This document shows positions 1 through 8,331 of a stretch of DNA of 64,000 nt, in pieces. Within the stretch, counting starts at the first letter, position 1. Each line of letters begins with the position of its first letter. The stretch is from Fimbriimonadales bacterium (GTDB lineage: Bacteria > Armatimonadota > Fimbriimonadia > Fimbriimonadales > ATM1): positions 1-64,000 of the forward strand of contig JAHCHL010000005.1 in NCBI GenBank assembly GCA_026129745.1, read 5' to 3'. Below the pieces are notes generated by a model that did no database searches, was not told where the DNA came from, and worked only from the letters and a program-made list of their open reading frames with translations. The position numbers and the translations under genes were made by a program.

Positions 1-647
1 CATTACTTTGGCGCGGAACTGCCGAATCCGTGGTTGATTTGGACCCAGGTGGCTCGAGCACGAGAAGTACCGCCTACGACACGGCCGGCTTTCAGCAAGT
101 CGGTGCTGTCTCGTTCGGAGGACCGTTCCACGCCGCGCTTTGGTCGGGCACCCCCGAGAGCTTCGTTGACCTCAATCCCCCCGGCGCGACGAGCAGTTGG
201 GCCTACAGCGTCGCTAACGGGCAGCAGGCAGGCGAGGCGGCGTTCTCGGGGAATGGTCACGCTGTCGTCTGGCATGGCACTGCAGAGAGCTTCGTGGACC
301 TAAATCCGGGACCTGGATGGGGCTCGCAACTATTCGGAACGAACGGATCGCAGCAAGTTGGCTTTGCTGTAACTGCTGGCTTCGGACGCCGCGCGGCCGT
401 GTGGTCCGGAACTCCCGAAAGCTATCTGGATCTCCATCAGTTTCTACCACCGCAGTTTCAAGGCGAGGGTCGGCATTCGGAGGCGATGGGCATTGACGAA
501 TTCGGGAACATCGTCGGCTGGGCGCGAGAGCTTGGCCCGAACGGCGGACACCGCGCCGTCATGTGGGTCGTGCCAGAGCCAGGGACGATTGGCGCCTTTG
601 CCGCAGGATTGTTCGCTCTGGCGATTCGGAGGCGAAGGAAGACGTAG
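1..647 (+). CDS. HAF-repeat PEP-CTERM surface protein (3' part)
   Basis: The reading frame is open from base 3, so the gene begins upstream of the window. The product is a series of repeats of about 45-50 residues, each with a core like ALWSGTPESFVDLNP followed by a glycine-rich turn ending in QQVG or QQAG. This matches the HAF-repeat (probable extracellular beta-repeat) family. The C-terminus has the PEP-CTERM signature VPEPGT, a hydrophobic stretch, then RRRRK, the signal recognised by exosortase for envelope anchoring. It is a close paralogue of the minus-strand gene at 35712-36828; the first 59 bases are identical to that gene. A GTG at base 30 is internal and is not the true start. It converges on the MinD-like gene with 11 bases between. 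The function of HAF proteins is unknown. Confidence 0.85.
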   Translation, partial: LLWRGTAESVVDLDPGGSSTRSTAYDTAGFQQVGAVSFGGPFHAALWSGTPESFVDLNPPGATSSWAYSVANGQQAGEAAFSGNGHAVVWHGTAESFVDLNPGPGWGSQLFGTNGSQQVGFAVTAGFGRRAAVWSGTPESYLDLHQFLPPQFQGEGRHSEAMGIDEFGNIVGWARELGPNGGHRAVMWVVPEPGTIGAFAAGLFALAIRRRRKT

Positions 648-658
648 ATCGCAGCGAA

Positions 659-1474
659 CTAAGCTGACCGCTTCAATCCCAGTCCGAAGACGCTCTTCAG
701 TCGCTCACCGAAGCTCGTCGAGTGGTTTTCGACAACGTGCCCAAGCAATCTCATCGCAATCGACTTCACATCCTGAGAAGCGTTGCACCCGGGAGCTTCG
801 ACTACAAACGGCTTACGCTTACGAACGCAATCGACGACGGCCGAATCTTGCCTAACGTTGCCAAGATGACTTAACTGCTTCTGCAAAAACTGTTGGGCTA
901 CGCTGTTCAGTCTTTCAAAAGTCGCCTCACCGACACCATGATTGGGAGCCATGTTCATCACGACGTGGATCTTGGCGTTCGGTTTTCGCGAGTAAAGCGT
1001 CTTGATCGTCGCATACGCATCGGCGATGCTGGCAGGATCAGGAGTCGCGACGACAATCGCTTCATCCGCAGCTTCGCAAAACGCCATAACCGAGCCGTCT
1101 ACACCTGCGCCCGTATCGAAGATCAGAACATCTGTGTCCGAAGACAGCCCCTCGATCTCCATGAGAAACCTCTCGAGTTGCGGCCCTGACAAATTGATCA
1201 GCGACTCGACACCGGACCCCCCCGCGACGAAACCGATCCCACCAGGACCGCTCGTCACGATCTCTGCAAGAGACTTCTCTCCAGAAATTACATGCTGCAA
1301 GGTATAGGGTGCGCGTGCCCCGAGTATCACGTCCACATTCGCAAGTCCAAGATCGGCATCGAATACAACGACGCGCTTTCCTCGTTCAGCAAATGCGATT
1401 CCTAAGTTCGAGGAAAGATTCGACTTTCCGACTCCGCCTTTTCCGCTCGTGACTGCGATCGTTCTCATTCCCAT
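659..1474 (-). CDS. MinD/FlhG-like ParA-family ATPase
   Basis: A 271-residue deviant Walker ATPase. The N-terminus carries KGGVGKS (residues 12-18) with the signature lysine of the MinD/ParA group. A switch-like motif DADLGLANVD lies near residue 40 and a Walker B-like FDTGAG near residue 117. The last 17 residues (ERLKSVFGLGLKRS region) could form an amphipathic membrane-targeting helix. Such proteins place cell-surface machines or regulate flagella and pili. No flagellar gene is visible, so FlhG in the strict sense is not supported. The start is preceded by TAAGGAG, which includes the stop codon of the upstream MshEN-pseudokinase gene 7 bases away, so the two are co-transcribed and probably work together. 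An alternative ATG lies at 1468. Confidence 0.85.
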   Translation of the reverse strand: MGMRTIAVTSGKGGVGKSNLSSNLGIAFAERGKRVVVFDADLGLANVDVILGARAPYTLQHVISGEKSLAEIVTSGPGGIGFVAGGSGVESLINLSGPQLERFLMEIEGLSSDTDVLIFDTGAGVDGSVMAFCEAADEAIVVATPDPASIADAYATIKTLYSRKPNAKIHVVMNMAPNHGVGEATFERLNSVAQQFLQKQLSHLGNVRQDSAVVDCVRKRKPFVVEAPGCNASQDVKSIAMRLLGHVVENHSTSFGERLKSVFGLGLKRSA

Positions 1475-1481
1475 AAGCTCC

Positions 1482-2828
1482 TTACGCTGCCCGCCTTCCG
1501 AAGAGCTTGCTCCAGAAAGTTTGTCTCTCTTGTGGTTCGTACCCTGAAGTTATCGAGTCGAGCAACGCCTCGCGGTCCGCTGCAACGACGGTTGTCGGCC
1601 TCGATTGGACATGCATCGTGCTTGGCCAATCGCAAGACTTGAGAGCAAGACTCAACTGCAATGGCGACACATATCTCTGCGAAGGATCTGCGCTTAGGCA
1701 GCGCTTGATGATGTTGACCATCGCCGCAGGCAATGGAGTGACATCCCAAGAAGGACCGCGTTTCATAGCGGCTTCCGTTTCGCCAATCGACTCGTATTCG
1801 AATGGATTGGTGCCCGTAGCTGTGTGATAAAGCAAGACTCCGAGCGCGAACACGTCGGCAGAACTGTTCCACTCTTCGCCGTTTAGCACTTCCGGCGCAA
1901 TGTACGAATGCGGCGGAAGCGACAATGGCGCGATCACACTGCGATTCGAATGAAGCAGAACGACGTTGCGCGGACAAACGAATCCGCACTTTCCACCAGC
2001 GACATCGAGAACATCGACGCCTTCTGCAATTTCAGAAACGATGTCCGCCGCCTGTGCAGGCACGCGGGGTCCGCGCGTCTCCAAGACGTTCGCCAACGTT
2101 TCGCCTGTCAGCCTTTCGAAGACAGCCCAACCCCCCTCTTCGACTTCCCACCAATCGTGAACGGCGCACAGTCCGGGGCCGGTAGCTTTTGCCGCCCAAC
2201 GAATGGAGTCCGCACGGTTTGAATTTTCGCCGCTTGCATCAGGGATGAAAAGCAAGCTGACTTCCCGCCCGAGCACCGAGTCGACCGCGCCGACCAGCGT
2301 CGCGCCATCGATCGCAAACCGAGACTGAACGCTCTGATATCGCTCCGGCAATTGCGGTACTCCCCGTGCTGCCGAACCCGACGCCAGTTCTGGATCGAGC
2401 CGATACCAATTCCGAATCGCTGAAACGAGCGCCGTGCGCGGAGAAATCGAAAGCGACAGCCGTAATCCCGTAACGCGCGCGACTCGGTCCGTCCAACTGA
2501 TGTCGATGGGGTCCGCAATGAGGCACTCGAGCACGCCGCCTGATTGTCGTAAGGGCAACAGCTCCGCGGTCAAGGCTATTTCCGGATCGACAAGCTGTAG
2601 CGCATCGCGCTCCGGCTGAACCTCGGAAGGATCGACGACCCCATAGCCGTATTGAGCGGCAAGGCACGAAGCGATCTGTTCTTCCGTGGCATATCCTCTA
2701 TCGACGAGGATCTCTCCAAGCCGCCTCTTGGAGGATCGTTGTGCGGCTAAAGCAACGGAAAGCTGCAAGTTGCTGATAACCTCTCGAGCAACAAGCAATT
2801 CCCCAAGCCTCAGAAAGCTACCTGGCAT
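1482..2828 (-). CDS. MshEN (c-di-GMP-binding) domain fused to a Ser/Thr pseudokinase
   Basis: A 448-residue protein. Residues 6-60 hold the tandem RLGELLV...LAAQ / RLGEILVDRG...LAAQ pattern of MshEN domains, which bind cyclic di-GMP in pilus and type II secretion ATPases. The following 90 residues continue the GspE N-terminal fold. From about residue 175 to 410 the sequence follows a Hanks-type kinase: an APE-like IAPEVLNG, then SADVFALGVLLYHTATGTNPF and a C-lobe ending in DPSQRYVSP. The catalytic residues are absent: the VAIK lysine position reads SLLF, HRD is replaced around GFVCPRN, and no DFG is present. This is therefore a pseudokinase, presumably a c-di-GMP-responsive scaffold. It sits directly upstream of the MinD-like ATPase and downstream of the TIGR03790 gene. 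The domain assignment is confident; the role is inferred. Confidence 0.8.
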   Translation of the reverse strand: MPGSFLRLGELLVAREVISNLQLSVALAAQRSSKRRLGEILVDRGYATEEQIASCLAAQYGYGVVDPSEVQPERDALQLVDPEIALTAELLPLRQSGGVLECLIADPIDISWTDRVARVTGLRLSLSISPRTALVSAIRNWYRLDPELASGSAARGVPQLPERYQSVQSRFAIDGATLVGAVDSVLGREVSLLFIPDASGENSNRADSIRWAAKATGPGLCAVHDWWEVEEGGWAVFERLTGETLANVLETRGPRVPAQAADIVSEIAEGVDVLDVAGGKCGFVCPRNVVLLHSNRSVIAPLSLPPHSYIAPEVLNGEEWNSSADVFALGVLLYHTATGTNPFEYESIGETEAAMKRGPSWDVTPLPAAMVNIIKRCLSADPSQRYVSPLQLSLALKSCDWPSTMHVQSRPTTVVAADREALLDSITSGYEPQERQTFWSKLFGRRAA

Positions 2829-2894
2829 GATTCTGGGTCTCCCTCGCGACGTAAGTCTGCTTCCCTTGATTTTCGGAGCCAGGACTCCCGATCT

Positions 2895-4010
2895 TTACTG
2901 CCCCGCGTAAGGCGCGCACAGCGGATCGCCGATCACAACATCCTTCCATTTCAGCATCGGCGATGCCGCATAGAAGCTCTCCGCAAGGTTCCTGCCCGAT
3001 GTGTATCGGTCGAAGAGGATGTCCACACGAGCGAGAGCGATCGTGTACGGCTCGCTTGCATACCCCTTCACGCCTGTCACGCCCTGCTGAATCAAGTCCG
3101 CGATCAGACTCTGCCCGCCCGTCACCGGTCTGAACGTCCGAGCGCTCGTCGAAACGAACGTCTCCGCCAGCGCCCCCGGATTAAACTGCAGCGAACGATA
3201 CAGACTCAACTTGAAAGCAGAGTCGTTGCTTCCCCAACTTGCATACCCCATGAGGCCATGCCTTCCGCCAACGAACGACGCTCCCTCGTCGAGCGCGACG
3301 CTGAAACCTTTCTGCTGAAGCACATCGCGTGCGCGAAAGAGCGACTGGTTCGCCGATGCATAGCCGCCGGAAGTTTTGTCCGGCGCGGAGTCCAAAAGAA
3401 ACTCGCCCTTTTCCGGTTTCGCGCGCATGGCCCGCGAAATCAGCGAAATCGCGTCTCCGGTCGTATAACCATCGAGCCGCGTAACCAAATAGAATTCGAA
3501 TTTGTCGCTATCGAACGGTTCGTCTTTTCCGAAGTAAGGACTCTGAATTCGCGTGAAATCCTCTTGCGTGAAATTGCTCATCGGCATGGGATCGAGCGGC
3601 TTCTCTTTTCTGCTCGGATGCGCATCGACCGCCAACATCGAATCCAGTCCATAACCTCCGTCGTTGTTGAGTCGCAACGGAACGCCTTTCGTCAACACGA
3701 TGAAGTCGATCTTCAGTTTTTTCGATGCGATGTGTTCGCGCACTGTCTCAACGATCGTCGCCTCGTAATCGCTCCAACCGATGTTGTCGTCAGTCGTAAC
3801 AGAAATGGCGACGACGTTGCTGTCGGGAACGCCCCTCGCTTGCTGATACGCCTTGACGATTTGAATGGCATCTGCAAACTTTGAGTTGTAAACGAGAAGC
3901 ACGTTCTTTGCGCGAGGATGGGGTTCAACAACGACTTCAGGCGAGCTTGCACTTGCGCATCCAGATATCAGAACGAGCGCGAACAGTTGACAGATTCTCG
4001 CAAGGCTCAC
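2895..4010 (-). CDS. TIGR03790-family lipoprotein
   Basis: The chosen GTG start at 4010 overlaps the TGA of the upstream glycosyltransferase as GTGA and gives a 371-residue protein with a lipoprotein signal (LISGC, Cys18). The open frame extends to 4208, but that part lies inside the glycosyltransferase and looks non-coding. The mature part has the features remembered for TIGR03790: an N-terminal segment NVLLVYNSKFADA, then IDFIVLTKGVPLRL, and a later GYASWGSND. From family knowledge, TIGR03790 members are uncharacterised but occur mainly in genomes that carry exosortase, which fits the PEP-CTERM proteins in this window. Neighbours are a glycosyltransferase and an M48 peptidase, all coupled. 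Function unknown; envelope location inferred. Confidence 0.75.
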   Translation of the reverse strand: MSLARICQLFALVLISGCASASSPEVVVEPHPRAKNVLLVYNSKFADAIQIVKAYQQARGVPDSNVVAISVTTDDNIGWSDYEATIVETVREHIASKKLKIDFIVLTKGVPLRLNNDGGYGLDSMLAVDAHPSRKEKPLDPMPMSNFTQEDFTRIQSPYFGKDEPFDSDKFEFYLVTRLDGYTTGDAISLISRAMRAKPEKGEFLLDSAPDKTSGGYASANQSLFRARDVLQQKGFSVALDEGASFVGGRHGLMGYASWGSNDSAFKLSLYRSLQFNPGALAETFVSTSARTFRPVTGGQSLIADLIQQGVTGVKGYASEPYTIALARVDILFDRYTSGRNLAESFYAASPMLKWKDVVIGDPLCAPYAGQ

Positions 4011-4654
4011 TTCGAAAGCCTTCGCCGAGTCTTTACCATCGCTTTGCCGATTTCGGCATACATCTTCGCGCGTTGAGCCGTGCCCTTGGCGAAACCGAAC
4101 TTTCTTTCTTTCGCCGCATGAGTCACACCGTTTAGAATGACTCGACGTATGCGCATCTTCCTCTTTCGCGCGACGGTGTTGATCGTCACTTCCGCACCCA
4201 AACGACACTCATCGAGCCATGAAATCTGATCGATCAAATCTCTTCGCACCGCTCGTTGTCCGCTGATATACGGAGCGATCACTTGCGCAGCGTCTGACCA
4301 AAACTTCCCGCGCCGAAAAACGCCGACGCACATATCACATCCGTTGATTACCGGTCGAATGATGTCGTCAACGTGATTGGGCCGCAACCCCGCCAAATCC
4401 GCGTCGATGAAAACGATGATGTCTGCGTCCGTTTCCCGGACACCCGCCGCCATCGCCGCTCCCTTTCCCATGTTGCGAGGCAAGTCAATGACTCGAACCC
4501 CCTCCACATTGGCAGCGACCAATCCCGTCCGATCGCTCGACCCGTCATTGACGACCAAAATCTCAGTTGGCAGAGAAGCGCGGCGGACGGCCTCGAGAAC
4601 CGGACGAATCCTGTGCTCTTCGTTGTAAGCGGGAATGACTGCAGCAATTTTCAA
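4007..4654 (-). CDS. family 2 glycosyltransferase
   Basis: A 215-residue GT-A-fold glycosyltransferase. Visible motifs are VIPAYNEE (residues 7-14), NDGSSD (around 36-41) for nucleotide-sugar binding, and the metal-binding FIDADLAG (around 84). It is short, with no C-terminal membrane domain, and resembles DPM1/GT2 enzymes without a transmembrane tail. The start codon is TTG and forms TTGA with the stop of the M48 peptidase gene upstream. It overlaps the TIGR03790 gene by GTGA downstream. The donor and acceptor cannot be read from sequence; a lipid or envelope glycan is likely from context. Confidence 0.85.
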   Translation of the reverse strand: MKIAAVIPAYNEEHRIRPVLEAVRRASLPTEILVVNDGSSDRTGLVAANVEGVRVIDLPRNMGKGAAMAAGVRETDADIIVFIDADLAGLRPNHVDDIIRPVINGCDMCVGVFRRGKFWSDAAQVIAPYISGQRAVRRDLIDQISWLDECRLGAEVTINTVARKRKMRIRRVILNGVTHAAKERKFGFAKGTAQRAKMYAEIGKAMVKTRRRLSK

Positions 4655-5424
4655 CGTTGTCGTTTGAGCGCGTTGAGAAAAGCGGACTCTTCGATTTGGG
4701 TCACCTGTTTCACGGTCTTCTCAATCTCCCTTTCGGCGGCCTCCATTCGAGCCTCGGTCAAAGGGTGCGTCCTAAGATTATTCGAGATGATGTCCCCGCG
4801 TCCCTGCCTTTCAAGTCGCCTAAGCTTCTGGAAAAACCGCACGAGGCCGTTCGGATCATAGCCCGCCTTGTACGCGTACCGGATCGCAAAACGGTCCGCC
4901 TCGTACTCCGCATCGCGGCTGAACCGAGCCTGCATAAAGATGTTCGCCACATCGGCTGCCGTCGTCGCCGTCCCGCTCGTTCCGAAAATGATAAGCAGAT
5001 CGGTCAAGACGCTCTTCGAATAAGCCTTAGCGACGTGCCGATGCTCGACATGGGCGATTTCGTGCGCGATCACTCCCGCAAGCTCATCGATGTCGCCGTC
5101 GGTCATATCGATCAGCCCCCGAAACACGTAGATTGGGCCGCCAGGCAAAGAAACCGCATTGACGTCACGCGTTTCCAGCACCTTGAACGTGAAAGGCCAG
5201 CCGGCCAGCCCGTTCGTCGCCACAATGCGCTGCCCAATCGACTCGACGAGCTGAACGTCCGATGGGTTCGTGCTGACGGGATAAGCCTTCTCGACCTCTG
5301 CCGCGCCCTCACGGCCGATCCGAATCTCCTCGTCCTTGCTCAGGAGATTCGTGTTCTTACATCCCGCTCCGCCCATTGCAAGTAGGGCGATGGCTGCAAC
5401 GGCGAAGGTCGTCTTCATTCTCAT
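4651..5424 (-). CDS. M48 family metallopeptidase, lipoprotein
   Basis: A zinc-dependent M48 (Ste24/BepA/LoiP-like) peptidase of 257 residues. HEIAHVEHRH (His at about 121 and 125) is the zinc site, and EYEADRFA supplies the third ligand region. An N-terminal signal with a Cys at residue 22 (GGAGC) suggests a lipoprotein facing the periplasm, where family members clear misfolded outer-membrane proteins. The ATG at 5424 is preferred because AGGTGAG precedes it; 5439 and 5418 are alternatives. It is coupled by TTGA to the glycosyltransferase. Confidence 0.85.
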   Translation of the reverse strand: MRMKTTFAVAAIALLAMGGAGCKNTNLLSKDEEIRIGREGAAEVEKAYPVSTNPSDVQLVESIGQRIVATNGLAGWPFTFKVLETRDVNAVSLPGGPIYVFRGLIDMTDGDIDELAGVIAHEIAHVEHRHVAKAYSKSVLTDLLIIFGTSGTATTAADVANIFMQARFSRDAEYEADRFAIRYAYKAGYDPNGLVRFFQKLRRLERQGRGDIISNNLRTHPLTEARMEAAEREIEKTVKQVTQIEESAFLNALKRQR

Positions 5425-5454
5425 AGGCTCACCTACCACCGTAGGGTCGCTTAA

Positions 5455-6198
5455 CTATACGCCTTTACCAGCCTCGGCGGGTGCGCCGACCGGGGCGAGT
5501 CGAGCCAAAACCGTCAGAGGTCCCTTCACCGCTTCACCCTCCCGAATCGCAATTTCGAGATCTGCGTGCCCACAAACGACGACGTCGACTTGACTTCCGC
5601 GTCCAATGAAGCTCAACTTCCCACCGGCCGGAACACGATCCCCTTCCTTAACAAAAGTCGTAATCTTATCGACGAACTTGTCCGCGATCAAAACGAGCGC
5701 GAGCCGAACTCTTTCGCCATCCAGCCACATCGTTTGCCGTTCATTCTCCAAAACGTACTTGCGAGCGAAAAGCTGAATCCCCTTCCTTAGCCAAGTGATC
5801 CGAACGTACTCCCAAAGATCGAACATCGGAAGGTTTCTGCCGGTTGTCTTATGAAAAAAGCGCCCGACCTTCGCAGGCATCGGCGAATATTGGTAATGCA
5901 CGTCGAGCGCGGTCATCGCGATTCCAATTAGCCAGCCATCGCGTTCGCCATCCGGCCAATCGTCTTTCGTAATCTCTTCGATCCGAATCGCCTCACCCTT
6001 CTTTTCGCACACGATTTCGCCATTCTCGATCTTTCTCACATAGGAAACGATCCCATAAACCGGGCTACGAATCGCACGGTCGTCTTGTGGAGTCGACGAA
6101 TGATCGGGATCGCGAAAGAACCAAACCTTACGCGTATACCAAACGAATCCGACGACGAGCATCGCGACGGCCGCGACGGCAATGGCTGCGACAAGCAT
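5455..6198 (-). CDS. psd: phosphatidylserine decarboxylase-like protein
   Basis: A 247-residue protein with one N-terminal membrane segment (residues 1-20), then WFFRDPD (26-32), the hallmark of the PSD family, SPVYGIVSYV, and IGIAMTALDVHYQYSP, the region that contains the conserved His of the family. Near the C-terminus GRGSQVDV carries the Gly-Ser pair (about 201-202) where PSD proenzymes cleave themselves to make the pyruvoyl group. It should therefore convert phosphatidylserine to phosphatidylethanolamine at the membrane. The spacing between LDVH and GS is longer than in the short bacterial form, so substrate choice may differ. A TAAAAT box 8 bases before ATG suggests a leaderless mRNA for the whole minus-strand run. 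Confidence 0.8.
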   Translation of the reverse strand: MLVAAIAVAAVAMLVVGFVWYTRKVWFFRDPDHSSTPQDDRAIRSPVYGIVSYVRKIENGEIVCEKKGEAIRIEEITKDDWPDGERDGWLIGIAMTALDVHYQYSPMPAKVGRFFHKTTGRNLPMFDLWEYVRITWLRKGIQLFARKYVLENERQTMWLDGERVRLALVLIADKFVDKITTFVKEGDRVPAGGKLSFIGRGSQVDVVVCGHADLEIAIREGEAVKGPLTVLARLAPVGAPAEAGKGV

Positions 6199-6206
6199 GC
6201 ACCGCC

Positions 6207-6212
6207 ATTTTA
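6207..6212 (-). promoter_or_regulatory. -10-like box of a leaderless promoter (psd-like run)
   Basis: Reading the minus strand, TAAAAT lies 8 bases before the ATG of the decarboxylase-like gene, and no Shine-Dalgarno is present between. This spacing would put transcription start at or next to the start codon. No clear -35 element is visible. Confidence 0.4.
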
Positions 6213-6269
6213 GCCCTCAAACCGGATCGTCGAAACCCGCCTCCCTGCATTGCCGTACCACCTTGAGAC

Positions 6270-6701
6270 ATGCAGCAGCGCTTCGAAGAAGGAGACCAAG
6301 AGGAAATCCTGCGCCGTGCGCTGGCGATCGACGCATCGCAAAAGGCGCTCGACCGACAGGCGATGGTCGAAGCTGCCAGAGAGCTGGGTATCTCCGACGA
6401 AGCGCTCGAGCAAGCCGAAGAGCAATGGCTCAAAGAAAAAGAAGAGCGTGTCCACTTCCGCGAGTTCGTCGCCCAGCAACGAGCAGGATGGATCGCAAAC
6501 CTCGTTGCCTATCTCGCGATGACCGCCGTCTTCTTCTTTCTCGACTTTCGTGATGGAAGGCTAAGTTGGTTCTACTGGCCGACGATCGGTTGGGGAATCG
6601 GCGTCTTCTTTCACACTATGGGAGTCTTGAACACGAAAAGCGAAGCGTTCCAAATGGAGTTTCGTCAGTGGCGAAAAAATCGCGACAAAACGGAAGACTA
6701 A
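6270..6701 (+). CDS. 2TM domain protein
   Basis: A 143-residue protein with a helical, charged N-terminal half (residues 1-70, partly SHOCT-like: RALAIDASQKALDRQAMVEAA) followed by two hydrophobic segments at about 74-91 and 98-118. The pair of helices and the short loop match the bacterial 2TM domain (PF13239 type). Function is unknown; members often follow sensor or helix-turn-helix regions. The stop shares CTAA with the convergent amidohydrolase stop. Confidence 0.6.
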   Translation: MQQRFEEGDQEEILRRALAIDASQKALDRQAMVEAARELGISDEALEQAEEQWLKEKEERVHFREFVAQQRAGWIANLVAYLAMTAVFFFLDFRDGRLSWFYWPTIGWGIGVFFHTMGVLNTKSEAFQMEFRQWRKNRDKTED

Positions 6702-8281
6702 CGCCCAACGCTTCGTTCCTGCTTTTGTTTCACCACCATTTCCGCTACGTCTGCCAAGAGCTTCTTCGCATCGTACGCGATTCCATCCTTGATCGTCCAC
6801 TTGACGCCGCCGACTCGCTCTGGACGCCCGTCAGAATCGAGACGAACATGCCCGGTGCCATAAAGCACTTTGAAATTCGCAAGCGGATTCTGATCGACGA
6901 TCACTAAATCCGCCAGCATGCCAGCGCGTACAACACCGAACGCAAGCTTCGCACCCGATGGCTCCTGCAAGGTTAGCGCGCCGATCATCGTCGCGCACTG
7001 AATCACTTCCAAAGGATGAAACCCCGCTTCCTGCAATAGCTCTAACTCCAATACGAATCCGAATCCATACGTCTGATAGATGAATCCCGAGTCGGATCCG
7101 GTCGTCACCCTGCCACCCATCTTTTTGTAATCGTTCAAAAGCTTGAACCAAACCTGATAGAAATTCCGCCATGCGATCTCGTCATGCGTCGTCCAATCGA
7201 ACCAATAAGAGCCGTGTGCAGTCCTGCTCGGCTCAAAAAAGTCCATTAGCGACGGCAGCGTGTATTGGTCATGCCAATCTGCGTTTCGCATTCGCATCAC
7301 ATCGCGCCCCGCTGAATAGATCGTCATCGTCGGATCGAAAACAGTCCCCAGCTTCAAATGCTCCTGCAGATAAGCTTTCCACTCATCGCTTCCGGGCGGA
7401 TGAATCTTGTCCCACAGTCTCGCGACTTGCGCAAATCGCCATTGCTCGTCGCTGTAGTTCATTTCGACTGGCCACGGCTGAACAACATAATCTTTTAGCA
7501 ACGACTCGAAATGCCCGTAAAAGTGAGTAACCGTTCCCAAACCCAATCGCGCAGCATCGATGGCGTTCATTTGCGCGACGCCCATTTGACCCAAGTGTGC
7601 AGTCGAACCAAGCTTATGCTTCTTCGCTTCGTCGAGCAATGCCGCCATGATGTCCGGTTCGTGTGAGCCGAGTTTCAAACCGTCGACGCCGTTCGCTGCC
7701 GCCCACTGCACCCATCGCCTCGCTTTCTCCGGCGAATCGACGCCCCCCTCCGTCCATCCGCTTCCAGGCCTTTGATAGTTGTAAATGCGAGGAGCGACGA
7801 TTTCGTTCTTCGTACTGCGCTCCTTTTCTCGAACTGTGAAGTCATGCGCGGCCAATGGCACTCCGCGCACCGTCGTCACACCGTGCGCCATCCAAAGCTT
7901 GTACGCATACTCTGCATCCGCGTTTTTCGGCGCACCGCCTGCATGAACGTGCATATCGACAAAGCCCGGCAATACGTACATGCCCGTTGCATCGATTTCG
8001 AGGTCCGCGTTTTGCGGCGGACGGTTGGGTCGCATCGGCAATCCAGGCGTTCCCGCGCTCCTGATCGAAGCGATCCGATTGCCCTCGATCACGATGTCCA
8101 CAGGCCCGTTCGGCGGTGCGCCGGTACCGTCGATCAAAGTCGCTCCACGAATCACCATCGTGCGAAACGGGCCGTTGCCTTCACCTGCCTTGCGATCAGG
8201 TGCGGGACGAAGCTGGGCGCAAACGCTTACGAAAGCAACAACTGTGAACAGAAATACAAGGCAACGAAGAAAGCGTGGCAT
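6698..8281 (-). CDS. secreted amidohydrolase-family protein
   Basis: A 527-residue member of the metal-dependent amidohydrolase superfamily (imidazolonepropionase/prolidase-like). After a signal peptide (residues 1-22, ending VCAQ), the N-terminal beta part reads VIRGATLIDGTG, followed by the metal motif GFVDMHVHAG (HVH about 111-113). Later histidines (GSHEPD, AHLG) and TTGSDSGF near residue 350 complete the expected binuclear site. The C-terminus returns to the beta sandwich (GMLADLVIVDQNPL). The substrate is unknown. The ATG at 8281 is preferred for its signal peptide; an in-frame GTG at 8350 would overlap the upstream gene. Confidence 0.8.
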   Translation of the reverse strand: MPRFLRCLVFLFTVVAFVSVCAQLRPAPDRKAGEGNGPFRTMVIRGATLIDGTGAPPNGPVDIVIEGNRIASIRSAGTPGLPMRPNRPPQNADLEIDATGMYVLPGFVDMHVHAGGAPKNADAEYAYKLWMAHGVTTVRGVPLAAHDFTVREKERSTKNEIVAPRIYNYQRPGSGWTEGGVDSPEKARRWVQWAAANGVDGLKLGSHEPDIMAALLDEAKKHKLGSTAHLGQMGVAQMNAIDAARLGLGTVTHFYGHFESLLKDYVVQPWPVEMNYSDEQWRFAQVARLWDKIHPPGSDEWKAYLQEHLKLGTVFDPTMTIYSAGRDVMRMRNADWHDQYTLPSLMDFFEPSRTAHGSYWFDWTTHDEIAWRNFYQVWFKLLNDYKKMGGRVTTGSDSGFIYQTYGFGFVLELELLQEAGFHPLEVIQCATMIGALTLQEPSGAKLAFGVVRAGMLADLVIVDQNPLANFKVLYGTGHVRLDSDGRPERVGGVKWTIKDGIAYDAKKLLADVAEMVVKQKQERSVGR

Positions 8282-8331
8282 GATCGAACGCAATTCGCCG
8301 CAACGAAGATCGTTTCCTGCGAAAGGGTGTC

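Noticed and set aside
4011-4208. N-terminal extension of the TIGR03790 gene.
   Set aside because: It overlaps the glycosyltransferase and has no signal; the GTGA start gives a clean lipoprotein signal.
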